DNA of 64,000 nt, taken from positions 1,693,001 through 1,757,000 of the forward strand of contig NZ_LR134376.1 in NCBI RefSeq assembly GCF_900637545.1, given 5' to 3'. Source of the DNA: Aeromonas encheleia. Its GTDB lineage: Bacteria; Pseudomonadota; Gammaproteobacteria; Enterobacterales; Aeromonadaceae. Both the position numbers and the translations under genes were made by a program. The first letter of the stretch is position 1. Every line of letters begins with the position of its first letter. The notes under the pieces were generated by a model that worked only from the letters and a program-made list of their open reading frames with translations, searched no databases and was not told where the DNA came from. This document shows positions 1-7,358 of the stretch, one piece after another.

Positions 1-777
1 TTCCAGGGCGAGGAGATCCTCAACCTGCCGGAATCCAAGCTCAACAAGATCCGCTCCGAGAAGATCGCCATGATCTTCCAGGACCCCATGACCTCCCTCA
101 ACCCCTACATGAAGGTGAAGGATCAGCTGATGGAAGTGCTGATGCTGCACAAGGGGGCGAGCAAGGCGGCGGCGTTCGAGGAGTCGGTACGCATGCTCGA
201 TGCGGTGAAGATCCCCGAGTCGCGCAAGCGGATGAACATGTACCCCCACGAGTTCTCCGGTGGCATGCGCCAGCGGGTGATGATCGCCATGGCACTCTTG
301 TGTCGTCCGCAGCTGCTCATCGCCGATGAGCCGACCACGGCGCTGGACGTGACGGTGCAGGCCCAGATCATGACCCTGATGAACGAGCTCAAGCGCGAGT
401 TCAACACCTCCATCGTCATGATCACCCACGACTTGGGCGTCGTCGCCGGCATCTGTGACAAGGTGCTGGTGATGTATGCCGGCCGCACCATGGAGTACGG
501 CAGGGTCAACGACATCTTCTATCGCCCGAGCCATCCCTACACCGAGGGCTTGCTGCGCGCCATTCCCCGCCTCGATACCGAGGGGGAAGTGCTGCCCACC
601 ATCCCGGGCAATCCGCCCAACCTGCTGCGTCTGCCCGTCGGCTGCCCCTTCCAGGAGCGTTGCCACCGGGCTCACGAGATCTGTGGCCAGCAATCCCCGA
701 TCCTGACCCCCTTCGGCGACGGACGGACAAGGGCCTGCCATTGGGTATCGGATGCCATGATCAAGGGGGCAAACTAA
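1..777 (+). CDS. oppD: Oligopeptide ABC transporter ATP-binding protein OppD (5' end outside window)
   Basis: This is the C-terminal part of one of the two ATPases that power oligopeptide import through the OppBC inner-membrane channel. The frame is open from base 1, so the true start and the Walker A motif lie upstream. Visible are the Q-loop (MIFQDPMTSLNP), the ABC signature (SGGMRQRV), Walker B with its glutamate (LLIADEPTTALD), the H-loop (ITHDLG), and the C-terminal oligopeptide-transporter extension with clustered cysteines (GCPFQERCHRAHEIC). The stop codon abuts the oppF ATG with no gap, so the two are translationally coupled. OppD rather than DppD is chosen from gene order and overall resemblance; the substrate could be another peptide. 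Confidence 0.88.
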   Translation, partial: FQGEEILNLPESKLNKIRSEKIAMIFQDPMTSLNPYMKVKDQLMEVLMLHKGASKAAAFEESVRMLDAVKIPESRKRMNMYPHEFSGGMRQRVMIAMALLCRPQLLIADEPTTALDVTVQAQIMTLMNELKREFNTSIVMITHDLGVVAGICDKVLVMYAGRTMEYGRVNDIFYRPSHPYTEGLLRAIPRLDTEGEVLPTIPGNPPNLLRLPVGCPFQERCHRAHEICGQQSPILTPFGDGRTRACHWVSDAMIKGAN

Positions 778-1773
778 ATGGGTACTGACAAGAAACTGCT
801 GCTGGAAGTGTCCGACCTCAAGGTCCACTTCAGCATCAAGAGTGACAAGGCCTGGCCCTGGGCCAAACCCTCCGCCTTGAAGGCGGTGGACGGGGTGACC
901 CTGCGCCTGTACGAGGGGGAGACCCTGGGGGTGGTCGGCGAGTCCGGCTGTGGCAAGTCCACCTTCGCGCGGGCGCTGATCGGCCTGGTGCCGGCCACCG
1001 ACGGCAAGGTGGTGTGGCTGGGCCAGGATCTGACCCAGCTCGATCAGGGGGCGCTGCGGGAGAAGCGCAAGGAGATCCAGATGATCTTCCAGGACCCGCT
1101 GGCCTCCCTCAACCCGCGCATGACCATAGGCGACATCATCGCCGAGCCGCTCATCACCTTCTATCCCAAGCTGTCTCGGGAGGAGGTGAAGGGGAAGGTG
1201 CGCACCATGATGACCAAGGTGGGGCTGTTGCCCAACCTGGTGAACCGCTATCCGCACGAGTTTTCCGGCGGTCAGTGCCAGCGCATCGGCATCGCCAGGG
1301 CGCTGATCCTGGAGCCCAAGATGATCATCTGTGACGAGCCGGTGTCGGCGCTGGATGTCTCCATCCAGGCCCAGGTGGTCAACCTGCTCAAGTCCCTGCA
1401 AAAGGAGATGGGGCTGTCGCTCATCTTCATCGCCCACGATCTGTCGGTGGTGAAGCACATCTCGGATCGGGTGCTGGTGATGTATCTGGGCAACGCGGTG
1501 GAGCTTGGCACCCGCCAGGAGATCTTCGCCAACCCCTTGCATCCTTACACCAAGGCGCTGATGTCGGCGGTGCCCATTCCGGATCCGGACCTGGAGCGCA
1601 GCAAGGTCATCCAGATCCTGGAGGGGGATCTGCCGTCTCCCATGAACCCGCCGTCCGGCTGCGTGTTCCGCACCCGCTGCCCGGTGGCCGGCCCCGAGTG
1701 TGCCAAGACCAGGCCCATGCTGGAGGGGAACTTTGACCACGCGGTCTCCTGTCTCAAGGTGGATCCACTCTGA
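778..1773 (+). CDS. oppF: Oligopeptide ABC transporter ATP-binding protein OppF
   Basis: This 331-residue protein is the second ATPase of the peptide importer and pairs with the preceding OppD. Walker A (GESGCGKST, residues 54-62), the Q-loop ([12 protein letters not shown]), the signature (SGGQCQRI), Walker B ([12 protein letters not shown]) and the H-loop (IAHDLSVV) are all intact. The C-terminal oligopeptide-transporter domain has the expected cysteines ([15 protein letters not shown]). The signature reads SGGQCQR instead of the usual SGGQRQR. It starts directly after the oppD stop and is followed by a strong hairpin terminator, so it is the last gene of its operon. Confidence 0.9.
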   Translation: MGTDKKLLLEVSDLKVHFSIKSDKAWPWAKPSALKAVDGVTLRLYEGETLGVVGESGCGKSTFARALIGLVPATDGKVVWLGQDLTQLDQGALREKRKEIQMIFQDPLASLNPRMTIGDIIAEPLITFYPKLSREEVKGKVRTMMTKVGLLPNLVNRYPHEFSGGQCQRIGIARALILEPKMIICDEPVSALDVSIQAQVVNLLKSLQKEMGLSLIFIAHDLSVVKHISDRVLVMYLGNAVELGTRQEIFANPLHPYTKALMSAVPIPDPDLERSKVIQILEGDLPSPMNPPSGCVFRTRCPVAGPECAKTRPMLEGNFDHAVSCLKVDPL

Positions 1774-1790
1774 GCCGGAGATGAGTATGC

Positions 1791-1818
1791 GGGGCGCCCA
1801 GGTGGCGCCCCGATTTTT
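1791..1818 (+). terminator. Intrinsic terminator of the opp operon
   Basis: An 8-bp perfect GC stem (GGGGCGCC with GGCGCCCC) and a five-base loop are followed by GATTTTTT. It lies 17 bases after oppF and before the next promoter. Confidence 0.85.
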
Positions 1819-1841
1819 TGCCGTGGCGGATAAGATGCCTC

Positions 1842-1870
1842 TTGGCGTTATCTTTCGAGGCTGATACTAT
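1842..1870 (+). promoter_or_regulatory. Candidate sigma-70 promoter for the riboswitch-terC transcript
   Basis: TTGGCG at 1842-1847 and TACTAT at 1865-1870 are separated by 17 bases. Transcription would begin just before the riboswitch box AGGGGAGTA. The position fits the known layout of yybP-ykoY leaders, but the call rests on motif and spacing only. Confidence 0.5.
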
Positions 1871-1876
1871 CCGCCG

Positions 1877-2064
1877 CACAAGGGGAGTAACTTCTCGCCG
1901 GTTTGTCGTCATTACGGTGCACCCATTTCCTGCAGTGCACCCGGCAGCCGGGCAGCAATATTTTTGCTGTAAGTGAGACCTTGCCGAGAGGCAAGGTGTA
2001 TCTGCTCCAAACGCAAACCCACGCCTCTCGGTCGTGGGTTTTGTCGTTTCTGGGAGAAGTGAAA
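1877..2064 (+). ncRNA. yybP-ykoY (Mn2+-sensing) riboswitch leader of terC/alx
   Basis: The leader carries the hallmark blocks of the yybP-ykoY family: AGGGGAGTA near 1880, GTCGTCATTACG near 1907, CCGGCAGCCGGGCA near 1941, and GTGAGACCTTGCC running into a GAGA-capped hairpin (1978-1997). Downstream lies a second hairpin (AAACCCACG 2015-2023 with CGTGGGTTT 2033-2041) ending in TTGT, which could terminate or hide the ribosome site. Family members bind Mn2+ and control Mn2+ exporters and Alx; E. coli alx is also induced by alkaline pH. A long reading frame starting at 1903 overlaps this RNA and is not the true protein start. Confidence 0.88.
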
Positions 2065-3009
2065 ATGGGTGAATGGTGGATGTGGGCCGGTTTCTTCAGC
2101 ATAGTGCTGGCCCTGTTATGGATTGACATCCGCTTTGTCGGCGGTGGCAAGGCGCACAAGGTGTCGCTCAAGGAGGCGGGCATCTGGTCCCTGGTCTGGA
2201 TCAGCGTGGCGTTGCTGTTCAACCTGGCCATCTGGTTCTGGCTGGATCACAGCGCAGGCCGTGAAATAGCCAACCAGAAGGGGCTGGAGTTCCTCACCGG
2301 CTACCTCATCGAGAAGGCGCTGGCGGTGGACAACGTCTTCGTCTGGCTGATGCTGTTCGGCTACTTTGCCATCCCGGCCGAGCTGCAGCGCCGGGTGCTG
2401 CTGTACGGGGTGCTGGGCGCCATCGTCATGCGGGCCGGCATGGTGTTTGCCGGCAGCTGGCTCATCGAGCAGTTCCACTGGATCCTCTACCTGTTCGGCG
2501 CCTTCCTGCTGCTGACCGGGGTCAAGATGCTGTGGGCCGCCGACAAGGAGCCGGATCTTGGCAACAACCCGCTGCTGGGCTGGATGCGCCGCCGCTTCAA
2601 GGTGACCGAAAGCCTGGAAGGGGAGAACTTCTTCGTCTGGCGTGACGGGGTACGCTACGCCACGCCGTTGCTGCTGATCCTGGTGCTGGTGGAGGTGAGC
2701 GATCTCATCTTCGCGGTGGACAGCATCCCGGCCATCTTCGCGGTGACCACGGATCCCTTCATCGTGCTGACCTCCAACATCTTCGCCATCATGGGTCTGC
2801 GTGCCATGTACTTCCTGCTGGCAGGGGTGGCCGATCGCTTCGCCCTGCTCAAGTACGGGCTGGCGCTGATCCTGATGTTCATCGGGGTCAAGATGTTGTT
2901 GCTGGAGGTGTTCAAGATCCCGACCGGCATAGCCCTGGGCGTCGTGGCCCTGATCCTGCTGAGCTCGATGGGGTTGAGCCTCTGGGTGACCCGTAAAAAG
3001 ACTGCCTAA
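2065..3009 (+). CDS. alx: TerC/Alx-family integral membrane protein, probable Mn2+ exporter
   Basis: This is a 314-residue, roughly nine-helix inner-membrane protein of the TerC family. It has the conserved acidic membrane motifs EKALAVDNVFVW near the N-terminus and EVSDLIFAVDSIPAIF in the second half. E. coli Alx is linked to Mn2+ export and alkaline stress. The ATG at 2065 is preferred because it follows GGGAGAAG and because upstream starts fall inside the riboswitch. The riboswitch leader strongly supports metal control. The final residues (VTRKKTA) are cytosolic and basic. The gene stands alone between two terminators. The transport substrate is inferred from family and riboswitch. Confidence 0.9.
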   Translation: MGEWWMWAGFFSIVLALLWIDIRFVGGGKAHKVSLKEAGIWSLVWISVALLFNLAIWFWLDHSAGREIANQKGLEFLTGYLIEKALAVDNVFVWLMLFGYFAIPAELQRRVLLYGVLGAIVMRAGMVFAGSWLIEQFHWILYLFGAFLLLTGVKMLWAADKEPDLGNNPLLGWMRRRFKVTESLEGENFFVWRDGVRYATPLLLILVLVEVSDLIFAVDSIPAIFAVTTDPFIVLTSNIFAIMGLRAMYFLLAGVADRFALLKYGLALILMFIGVKMLLLEVFKIPTGIALGVVALILLSSMGLSLWVTRKKTA

Positions 3010-3032
3010 GCGCAGCGCCATCTAGAACCAAT

Positions 3033-3061
3033 AAAAGGGGCTCCCATGGGAGCCCTTTTTT
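3033..3061. terminator. Bidirectional terminator between terC and bsr
   Basis: The palindrome GGGCTCCCATGGGAGCCC is flanked by AAAA on one side and TTTTTT on the other. It can end both the plus-strand terC transcript and the convergent minus-strand racemase transcript. Confidence 0.85.
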
Positions 3062-3077
3062 CATATCAGATGGCCGA

Positions 3078-4304
3078 TCAGCGTTTGATCTTCTTGGGGT
3101 TGGTGTAGCCCCAGATGGTGTACATATCGGCCAGCAGGGCACCGTTGTACTCCTCCAGATCCGCCTGCTTCACCTCGGCATCCCCCTGACGGCCGAACAG
3201 CACCACCTCGTCACCGGGTTTCACCCCTTTGAGATCGGTCACGTCCACCATGATGGTGTTCATGGAGGTCTTGCCCACCACGGGTACCTTCTGGCCCTGG
3301 ATCAGCACATAGGCCTTGTTGCTCAGCGCCCGGCGATAGCCGTCGGAGTAACCGAGCGGCAGGTTGGCGAGCAGGGAGTCGCGCTTGAGGGTGAAGGTGC
3401 GGTCATAACCGACGGTGTTGCCGGCCGGGTAGTGGTTGACCGAGGCAACCTGGGTCTTGAACGCCATCACCCGCTTGTATTCGGTGTAGGAGGGGATGGA
3501 GTCGCCGTAGAGCAGGCCGCCCGGGCGCACCATGTCAAAGTAGGCGTCCGGCACTTCCAGGGTGGCGAAGGAGTTGGCGGCGTGGATGGTGATCTTGCTG
3601 CGATCCAGCTTGCCCGCCTCGAGCAGCCACTGGCTGTCCAGCTTGAACTGGGCCAGCCCCAGCTTGACGTCCTCTTTCTCCTCCACCGGGAAGTGGGTCA
3701 TGATGCCGACCGGGGTGATGCCCTTGAGCTTGAGCATGGCCAGGGCCTCGTCCTTGGCACCGGACTGGCGCAGATCGATGCCGTTGCGGCTCATGCCGGC
3801 GGAGTTCAGGCCGACATGGACCGGGATCTGGGTGTTGTGGCGCAGGGCGATGTCGGAGATGCCCTTGGCGCTCTCCAGGCTGCCGATGAGCTCTTCCAGC
3901 TTGTAGGGCAGCGCCTGCTCCACCTCGGCCGGGGTAGCGGCGCGCACCCGCATCAGTCGGCCTTCGAAGCCCTTCTCACGGGCCACGCGGGCCTCTTCAT
4001 TGCTGGCGATGCCGATGCAGGGGATATTGGCCTTGACCACCGAGGGCACCAGCAGATCGATGCCGTGACCGTAGGCGTCGGCCTTCATGATGGCGCAGAT
4101 CTGCGGCCCCTTGTCACCGAGGCGATCCTTGAGGGTCTGGATATTGTGTTCGAATGCACCCAAGTCCACTTCCAGCCAGGCGTTGGTCGCGGTCTGCTCC
4201 TGACCGTTGCGCAGATCGGTGGCGAGTGGCAGGTAGGGGGCGGCGACGGCCTGGCCGGCGAGCAGGCCGAAGATCAGGGTCGCGAGCAGGGTTTGCTTGT
4301 GCAT
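3078..4304 (-). CDS. bsr: Periplasmic broad-specificity amino-acid racemase (Bsr/alanine racemase family)
   Basis: A 408-residue fold-type III PLP racemase. It starts with a clear Sec signal peptide (MHKQTLLATLIFGLLAGQAVA), which housekeeping Alr lacks. The PLP lysine is K74 in AIMKADAYGHG, and the opposing tyrosine is in the GNTVGYDRTF segment. Length, signal peptide and lysine position match the Bsr enzymes of Vibrio and Aeromonas, which make non-canonical D-amino acids that modify peptidoglycan and act as extracellular signals. The ATG at 4304 is chosen over longer frames because it follows AAGAAGGAA and begins the signal peptide. It is a single-gene unit with a shared terminator at its 3' end. 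Confidence 0.9.
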   Translation of the reverse strand: MHKQTLLATLIFGLLAGQAVAAPYLPLATDLRNGQEQTATNAWLEVDLGAFEHNIQTLKDRLGDKGPQICAIMKADAYGHGIDLLVPSVVKANIPCIGIASNEEARVAREKGFEGRLMRVRAATPAEVEQALPYKLEELIGSLESAKGISDIALRHNTQIPVHVGLNSAGMSRNGIDLRQSGAKDEALAMLKLKGITPVGIMTHFPVEEKEDVKLGLAQFKLDSQWLLEAGKLDRSKITIHAANSFATLEVPDAYFDMVRPGGLLYGDSIPSYTEYKRVMAFKTQVASVNHYPAGNTVGYDRTFTLKRDSLLANLPLGYSDGYRRALSNKAYVLIQGQKVPVVGKTSMNTIMVDVTDLKGVKPGDEVVLFGRQGDAEVKQADLEEYNGALLADMYTIWGYTNPKKIKR

Positions 4305-4478
4305 GAGGTGATTCCTTCTTATTGTTCGTGTTGAGGATGATCTCGGTTGATGCGAGACGCGGTGTCGCTGGGGCTGCATGTTGCTATGCTGATGATCTTT
4401 GTCACTTTTTGCCCAGCTACCGGCGCTGCGAGTGTATCGTAATGGCGCCATTTGTGGCACATGTTGCAGGAAGAAAAT

Positions 4479-4925
4479 ATGCGTTTCGAGCTGCGTATCC
4501 CACCCCTGTTATTGTTTGTCGTGATCGCGCTTGCCATGTGGCTGGGGCGGGGGGATGAGAGGGGGGGCGGGGTGGCGCTCATCCTGGCTGGCGGCCTGCT
4601 GATCGCGGGCGCCCTGCTGGGGGGCGGGGCGCTGCTGAACTTTCATCGGCAGCGCACGACGGTCAATCCGATCCGCCTGCAACAGTGCCGGGTGCTGGTG
4701 ACCCAGGGGGTCTATCACCTCAGCCGCAACCCCATGTATCTGGGGCTGCTCTGCTGGTTGATGGCACTGGCCTGCTATCTCGGCGGCCTCTGGGGTTGGC
4801 TGGGTCCGCTGCTGTTGCTGGGCTGGCTCACCCGCTTTCAGATCCTGCCGGAGGAGCGCGCCCTGCGTGCCCGCTTCGGCATCGCCTATGTGCAGTACTG
4901 CCGGCGGGTGCGGCGTTGGTGCTGA
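4479..4925 (+). CDS. Isoprenylcysteine carboxyl methyltransferase/PEMT-like membrane protein
   Basis: A 148-residue protein with about four hydrophobic segments. Its C-terminal half carries the pattern shared by the ICMT and phospholipid methyltransferase family (GVYHLSRNPMYLG, then LPEERALRARFG). Members methylate small or prenylated substrates at the membrane, but the bacterial short forms have no assigned substrate. The ATG at 4479 follows AGGAAG; an upstream in-frame TTG at 4452 is less likely. The gene diverges from bsr and ends at a very strong terminator. Function beyond the family is unknown. Confidence 0.8.
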   Translation: MRFELRIPPLLLFVVIALAMWLGRGDERGGGVALILAGGLLIAGALLGGGALLNFHRQRTTVNPIRLQQCRVLVTQGVYHLSRNPMYLGLLCWLMALACYLGGLWGWLGPLLLLGWLTRFQILPEERALRARFGIAYVQYCRRVRRWC

Positions 4926-4931
4926 TTACCG

Positions 4932-4969
4932 CCCAGCAAAAGGCCCGCATCTGCGGGCCTTTTGCTGGG
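4932..4969. terminator. Perfect 18-bp bidirectional terminator
   Basis: CCCAGCAAAAGGCCCGCA and its exact reverse complement flank a TC loop. It carries T-runs in both directions and separates the convergent methyltransferase-like and symporter genes. Confidence 0.9.
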
Positions 4970-4979
4970 TGGAGTTGGC

Positions 4980-6233
4980 TCAAGCCTTGGCGAGTTCGCC
5001 CTCGGGCTGGGTCTCTCCCAGGCTGTCTTCGGTCTTGGCCACCACGCTGGCGGCGATGGCGTTGCCCAGCACGTTGGTGGCGGAGCGGCCCATGTCGAGG
5101 AAGTGGTCGATGCCGAGCAGCAGCAGGATGCCGGCCTCCGGGATCTGGAACTGGTTCAGGGTGGCGGCGATCACCACCAGGGAGGCGCGCGGCACCCCGG
5201 CCATCCCCTTGGAGGTGACCATCAGCAGCAGCAGCATGGTGATCTGCTGGGCCATGCTGAGCTCGATGCCGTAGGCCTGGGCGATGAACATGACCGCGAA
5301 GGTGCAGTACATCATGGAGCCGTCCAGGTTGAAGGAGTAACCCATGGGCAGCACGAAGCTGGCGATGCGCTTGTCACAGCCGAACTTCTCCAGCCGATCC
5401 AGGGTCTTGGGGTAGGCGGCCTCGGAGCTGGCGGTGGAGAAGGCCAGCAGTATGGGCTCGCGGATCATGGACAGCAGGGTCAGGATGCGGCGGCGGATGA
5501 ACAGGCTACCCATGGCGATGAGCAGCAGCCAGAGGCAGGCCAGGGCCAGATAGAACTGGGCCATGAAGGTGCCGTAGGTGGCGAGGATGCCGAGCCCTTC
5601 CTTGGCGACCATGGCGGCGATGGCGCCGAACACCGCGAAGGGGGCGAAGTTCATCACGTAGCCGGTCACCTTCAGCATGATCTCGGCGCTGCTTGCCATC
5701 AGCTTGACCACGGGTTTGGCGGCATCGCCCAGGGCGGCGGCGGCCAGCCCGAAGAAGAGGGAGAACACCACTATCTGCAGGATCTCGTTGGTGGCCATGG
5801 CCTCGATCACGCTCTTGGGAATGGCGTGAGTGACGAAGTCCTTGAGGGAGAGGGCACTGGCGACCACGCCGGAGCTGGCGGTGTCATCGGGCAGGGAGAG
5901 GGAGAGCCCCACGCCCGGCTGCATCAGGTGCACCATGATCAGGCCCAGGGTCAGGGACATCAGCGAGGCCAGCATGAACCAGCCGAGGGTCTTGACTCCG
6001 ATGCGGCCCACGGTGCGGGTGTCGCCCATCTTGGCGATGCCCACCACCAGGGTGGTGAAGACCAGGGGGGCGATGATCATCTTGATCAGGCGCAGGAAGA
6101 TGTCGGTCAAGATGGTGATGTCACTGGCGAAATCAGCCGCCTGAGCGGGCGCCAGCAGGCGGTAACCTTGACCGGTAAAAATGCCAAGCAACATCGCGAT
6201 GAGGATGGCAACCGTCAACTTATTCATTTTCAT
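4980..6233 (-). CDS. Dicarboxylate/glutamate:cation symporter (DAACS family)
   Basis: A 417-residue secondary transporter with about eight membrane helices and the two re-entrant hairpins of the GltP/DctA family. Family signatures include the serine-rich hairpin (LLAFSTASSEAAYPKTL), the helix-7 motif (SFNLDGSMMY, corresponding to NMDGT) and the second hairpin (SKGMAGVPRASLVV). Substrates in the family are glutamate, aspartate or C4-dicarboxylates driven by H+ or Na+; sequence alone does not separate them. The MKMNKL start at 6233 is preferred because it opens the first helix, although the ribosome site is weak. It is a single gene with a shared 3' terminator. Confidence 0.88.
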   Translation of the reverse strand: MKMNKLTVAILIAMLLGIFTGQGYRLLAPAQAADFASDITILTDIFLRLIKMIIAPLVFTTLVVGIAKMGDTRTVGRIGVKTLGWFMLASLMSLTLGLIMVHLMQPGVGLSLSLPDDTASSGVVASALSLKDFVTHAIPKSVIEAMATNEILQIVVFSLFFGLAAAALGDAAKPVVKLMASSAEIMLKVTGYVMNFAPFAVFGAIAAMVAKEGLGILATYGTFMAQFYLALACLWLLLIAMGSLFIRRRILTLLSMIREPILLAFSTASSEAAYPKTLDRLEKFGCDKRIASFVLPMGYSFNLDGSMMYCTFAVMFIAQAYGIELSMAQQITMLLLLMVTSKGMAGVPRASLVVIAATLNQFQIPEAGILLLLGIDHFLDMGRSATNVLGNAIAASVVAKTEDSLGETQPEGELAKA

Positions 6234-6437
6234 GGGGGAGTCCCAGTGTCTCTGTGTGCAGTGCGTGTACAGGTGGCGGGGGGCCACCTCAGTCCGTTTT
6301 TGTGATCCGGGCCATGGAATCCTGACAGCCGGTGTGCTGGCAGAATGCCTAATCACGAAAGGGAAATCCAGCGGCTTATGGCAGAACTTTATGTTGTTAT
6401 TAGTTGTATGTGATATAGATCTTGCAATTAATCTATA
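6234..6437. other. AT-rich intergenic region with no gene
   Basis: About 200 bases between two minus-strand genes. The part near 6380-6470 is distinctly AT-rich and probably holds the symporter promoter. I see no RNA gene or reading frame with a ribosome site. Confidence 0.5.
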
Positions 6438-6932
6438 TTAATCACTGTTTATTTTTACATTTGCAATATAAATAGCTTCGAGACTCTGCTCGTTTACTGC
6501 GCGCTGGGCGAGGGAGAAGATCAACAGGGCCGAGGTGACATGCTGCACATGCATCTCGTCCATGAAGGTGTCGGGCTCATACTCGTCGAAGCCGAACCGG
6601 GGGCGGGCGGGGGTCACCCTGACCGCATCTCGTGAAACGCTCAGCTCATGCACCTGCACCCAGGCGTACCCCAGTGCCAGCGCCATCTCCCCCGCGCGCT
6701 TGAGCACGTACTTGCGCGCCGTCTCCCTGTCCACCAGCTCGTTGCCGACAAACTCCAGCTGCCAGCGATCCGTGCCGAGCTGGGTCTGGGAGAAGCCGGT
6801 GCGGCCGTTCCAGAAGGATTTTTCGCTGTCATAGGGGGTGGCACAGCCGCTCAGCAGGCCGATCAGCAGCAGGCCGCACAGGCGGGAACCGAGGGAGGGG
6901 GGGGGGGGCAATACGCGACATCTAGTTTGCAA
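6438..6932 (-). CDS. CC0125/CC1285-like lipoprotein with homopolymeric C tract at its start
   Basis: The 3' part encodes a lipoprotein: a hydrophobic stretch ending in the lipobox LLSGC, then about 135 residues resembling the CC0125/CC1285 lipoprotein family (YDSEKSFWNGRTGFSQ). Members are uncharacterised envelope proteins. In the frame that matches the lipoprotein the only available start is TTG at 6932. The proper ATG (6921) is out of frame because of a run of twelve C on the coding strand (6897-6908). With 11 or 14 C the ATG frame reads MSRIA followed by prolines and straight into the signal peptide. So the gene is either phase-variable and off here, or carries a homopolymer length error. 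Confidence 0.7.
   Translation of the reverse strand: MQTRCRVLPPPPSLGSRLCGLLLIGLLSGCATPYDSEKSFWNGRTGFSQTQLGTDRWQLEFVGNELVDRETARKYVLKRAGEMALALGYAWVQVHELSVSRDAVRVTPARPRFGFDEYEPDTFMDEMHVQHVTSALLIFSLAQRAVNEQSLEAIYIANVKINSD
6897..6908. repeat. 12-base G/C homopolymer, candidate phase-variation tract
   Basis: Twelve consecutive G on the plus strand (C on the coding strand) lie between the ATG at 6921 and the lipoprotein signal sequence. One base lost or two gained would bring the ATG into frame. Confidence 0.75.
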
Positions 6933-7018
6933 GCCGGTTGGCGAAACACGGCATCACTACAGCACAAAGCACCGGGCGAGACAATCGCGGCGCAGCCACG
7001 CAGGGGAACACAAAAAGA

Positions 7019-7046
7019 AAAGGCCTTGTCGTTAGACAAGGCCTTT
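7019..7046 (-). terminator. tRNA-Pro terminator
   Basis: A perfect 12-bp stem (AAAGGCCTTGTC with GACAAGGCCTTT) with a four-base loop is followed on the minus strand by TCTTTTTG. It lies about 12 bases past the tRNA 3' end. Confidence 0.88.
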
Positions 7047-7057
7047 CTCGGGGAATT

Positions 7058-7134
7058 TGGTCGGTGTGAGAGGATTCGAACCTCCGACCCTCTACACCCC
7101 ATGCAGATGCGCTACCTGGCTGCGCTACACACCG
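7058..7134 (-). tRNA. tRNA-Pro (anticodon GGG)
   Basis: The minus strand folds as a 77-nt cloverleaf: acceptor CGGTGTG/CACACCG, D stem GCGC/GCGC, anticodon stem TCTGC/GTAGA with loop ATGGGGT (anticodon GGG at 7098-7100), T stem GGAGG/CCTCT with loop TTCGAAT, discriminator A, and an encoded CCA. It resembles E. coli proL. No repeat of its 3' end is seen nearby, so it does not look occupied by an integrated element. Confidence 0.97.
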
Positions 7135-7162
7135 ACGGAGTCAGCTCGGCTGACGGGGAGGG

Positions 7163-7191
7163 AGTTTATGGAGATGCCCCGATCCTGTCAA
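7163..7191 (-). promoter_or_regulatory. Promoter of tRNA-Pro
   Basis: On the minus strand a perfect TTGACA (7186-7191) and TAAACT (7163-7168) are 17 bases apart. A GC-rich stretch (CCCTCCCCG) follows, resembling the discriminator of stringently controlled tRNA promoters. Confidence 0.65.
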
Positions 7192-7299
7192 CAGGGGAAA
7201 TCCTCCCCTGAGTGCGTTCGCCTGCTTTGCGAGCAACCTCAGATCAAAGTGTGACCAGTCGCTCGTTTTGTCGGCGCCAATCCGCCGTCCGGTATGAAA

Positions 7300-7322
7300 A
7301 CGGCCGCCCGATGGGCGGCCGT
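7300..7322 (-). terminator. Terminator of the dihydroorotase gene
   Basis: ACGGCCGCCC and GGGCGGCCGT pair across a three-base loop and are followed on the minus strand by TTTTC. Confidence 0.8.
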
Positions 7323-7358
7323 CTGGCGCGAGTGACAGGCATCGCTCTCGAGCAAAGG

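Noticed and set aside
1903..2064. N-terminal extension of the TerC protein
   Set aside because: The frame is open but runs through the riboswitch and lacks a ribosome site; ATG 2065 has one and begins the first helix.
7058..7134. tRNA-Pro as an occupied integration site
   Set aside because: No integrase, no copy of the tRNA 3' end and no change in composition lie nearby.
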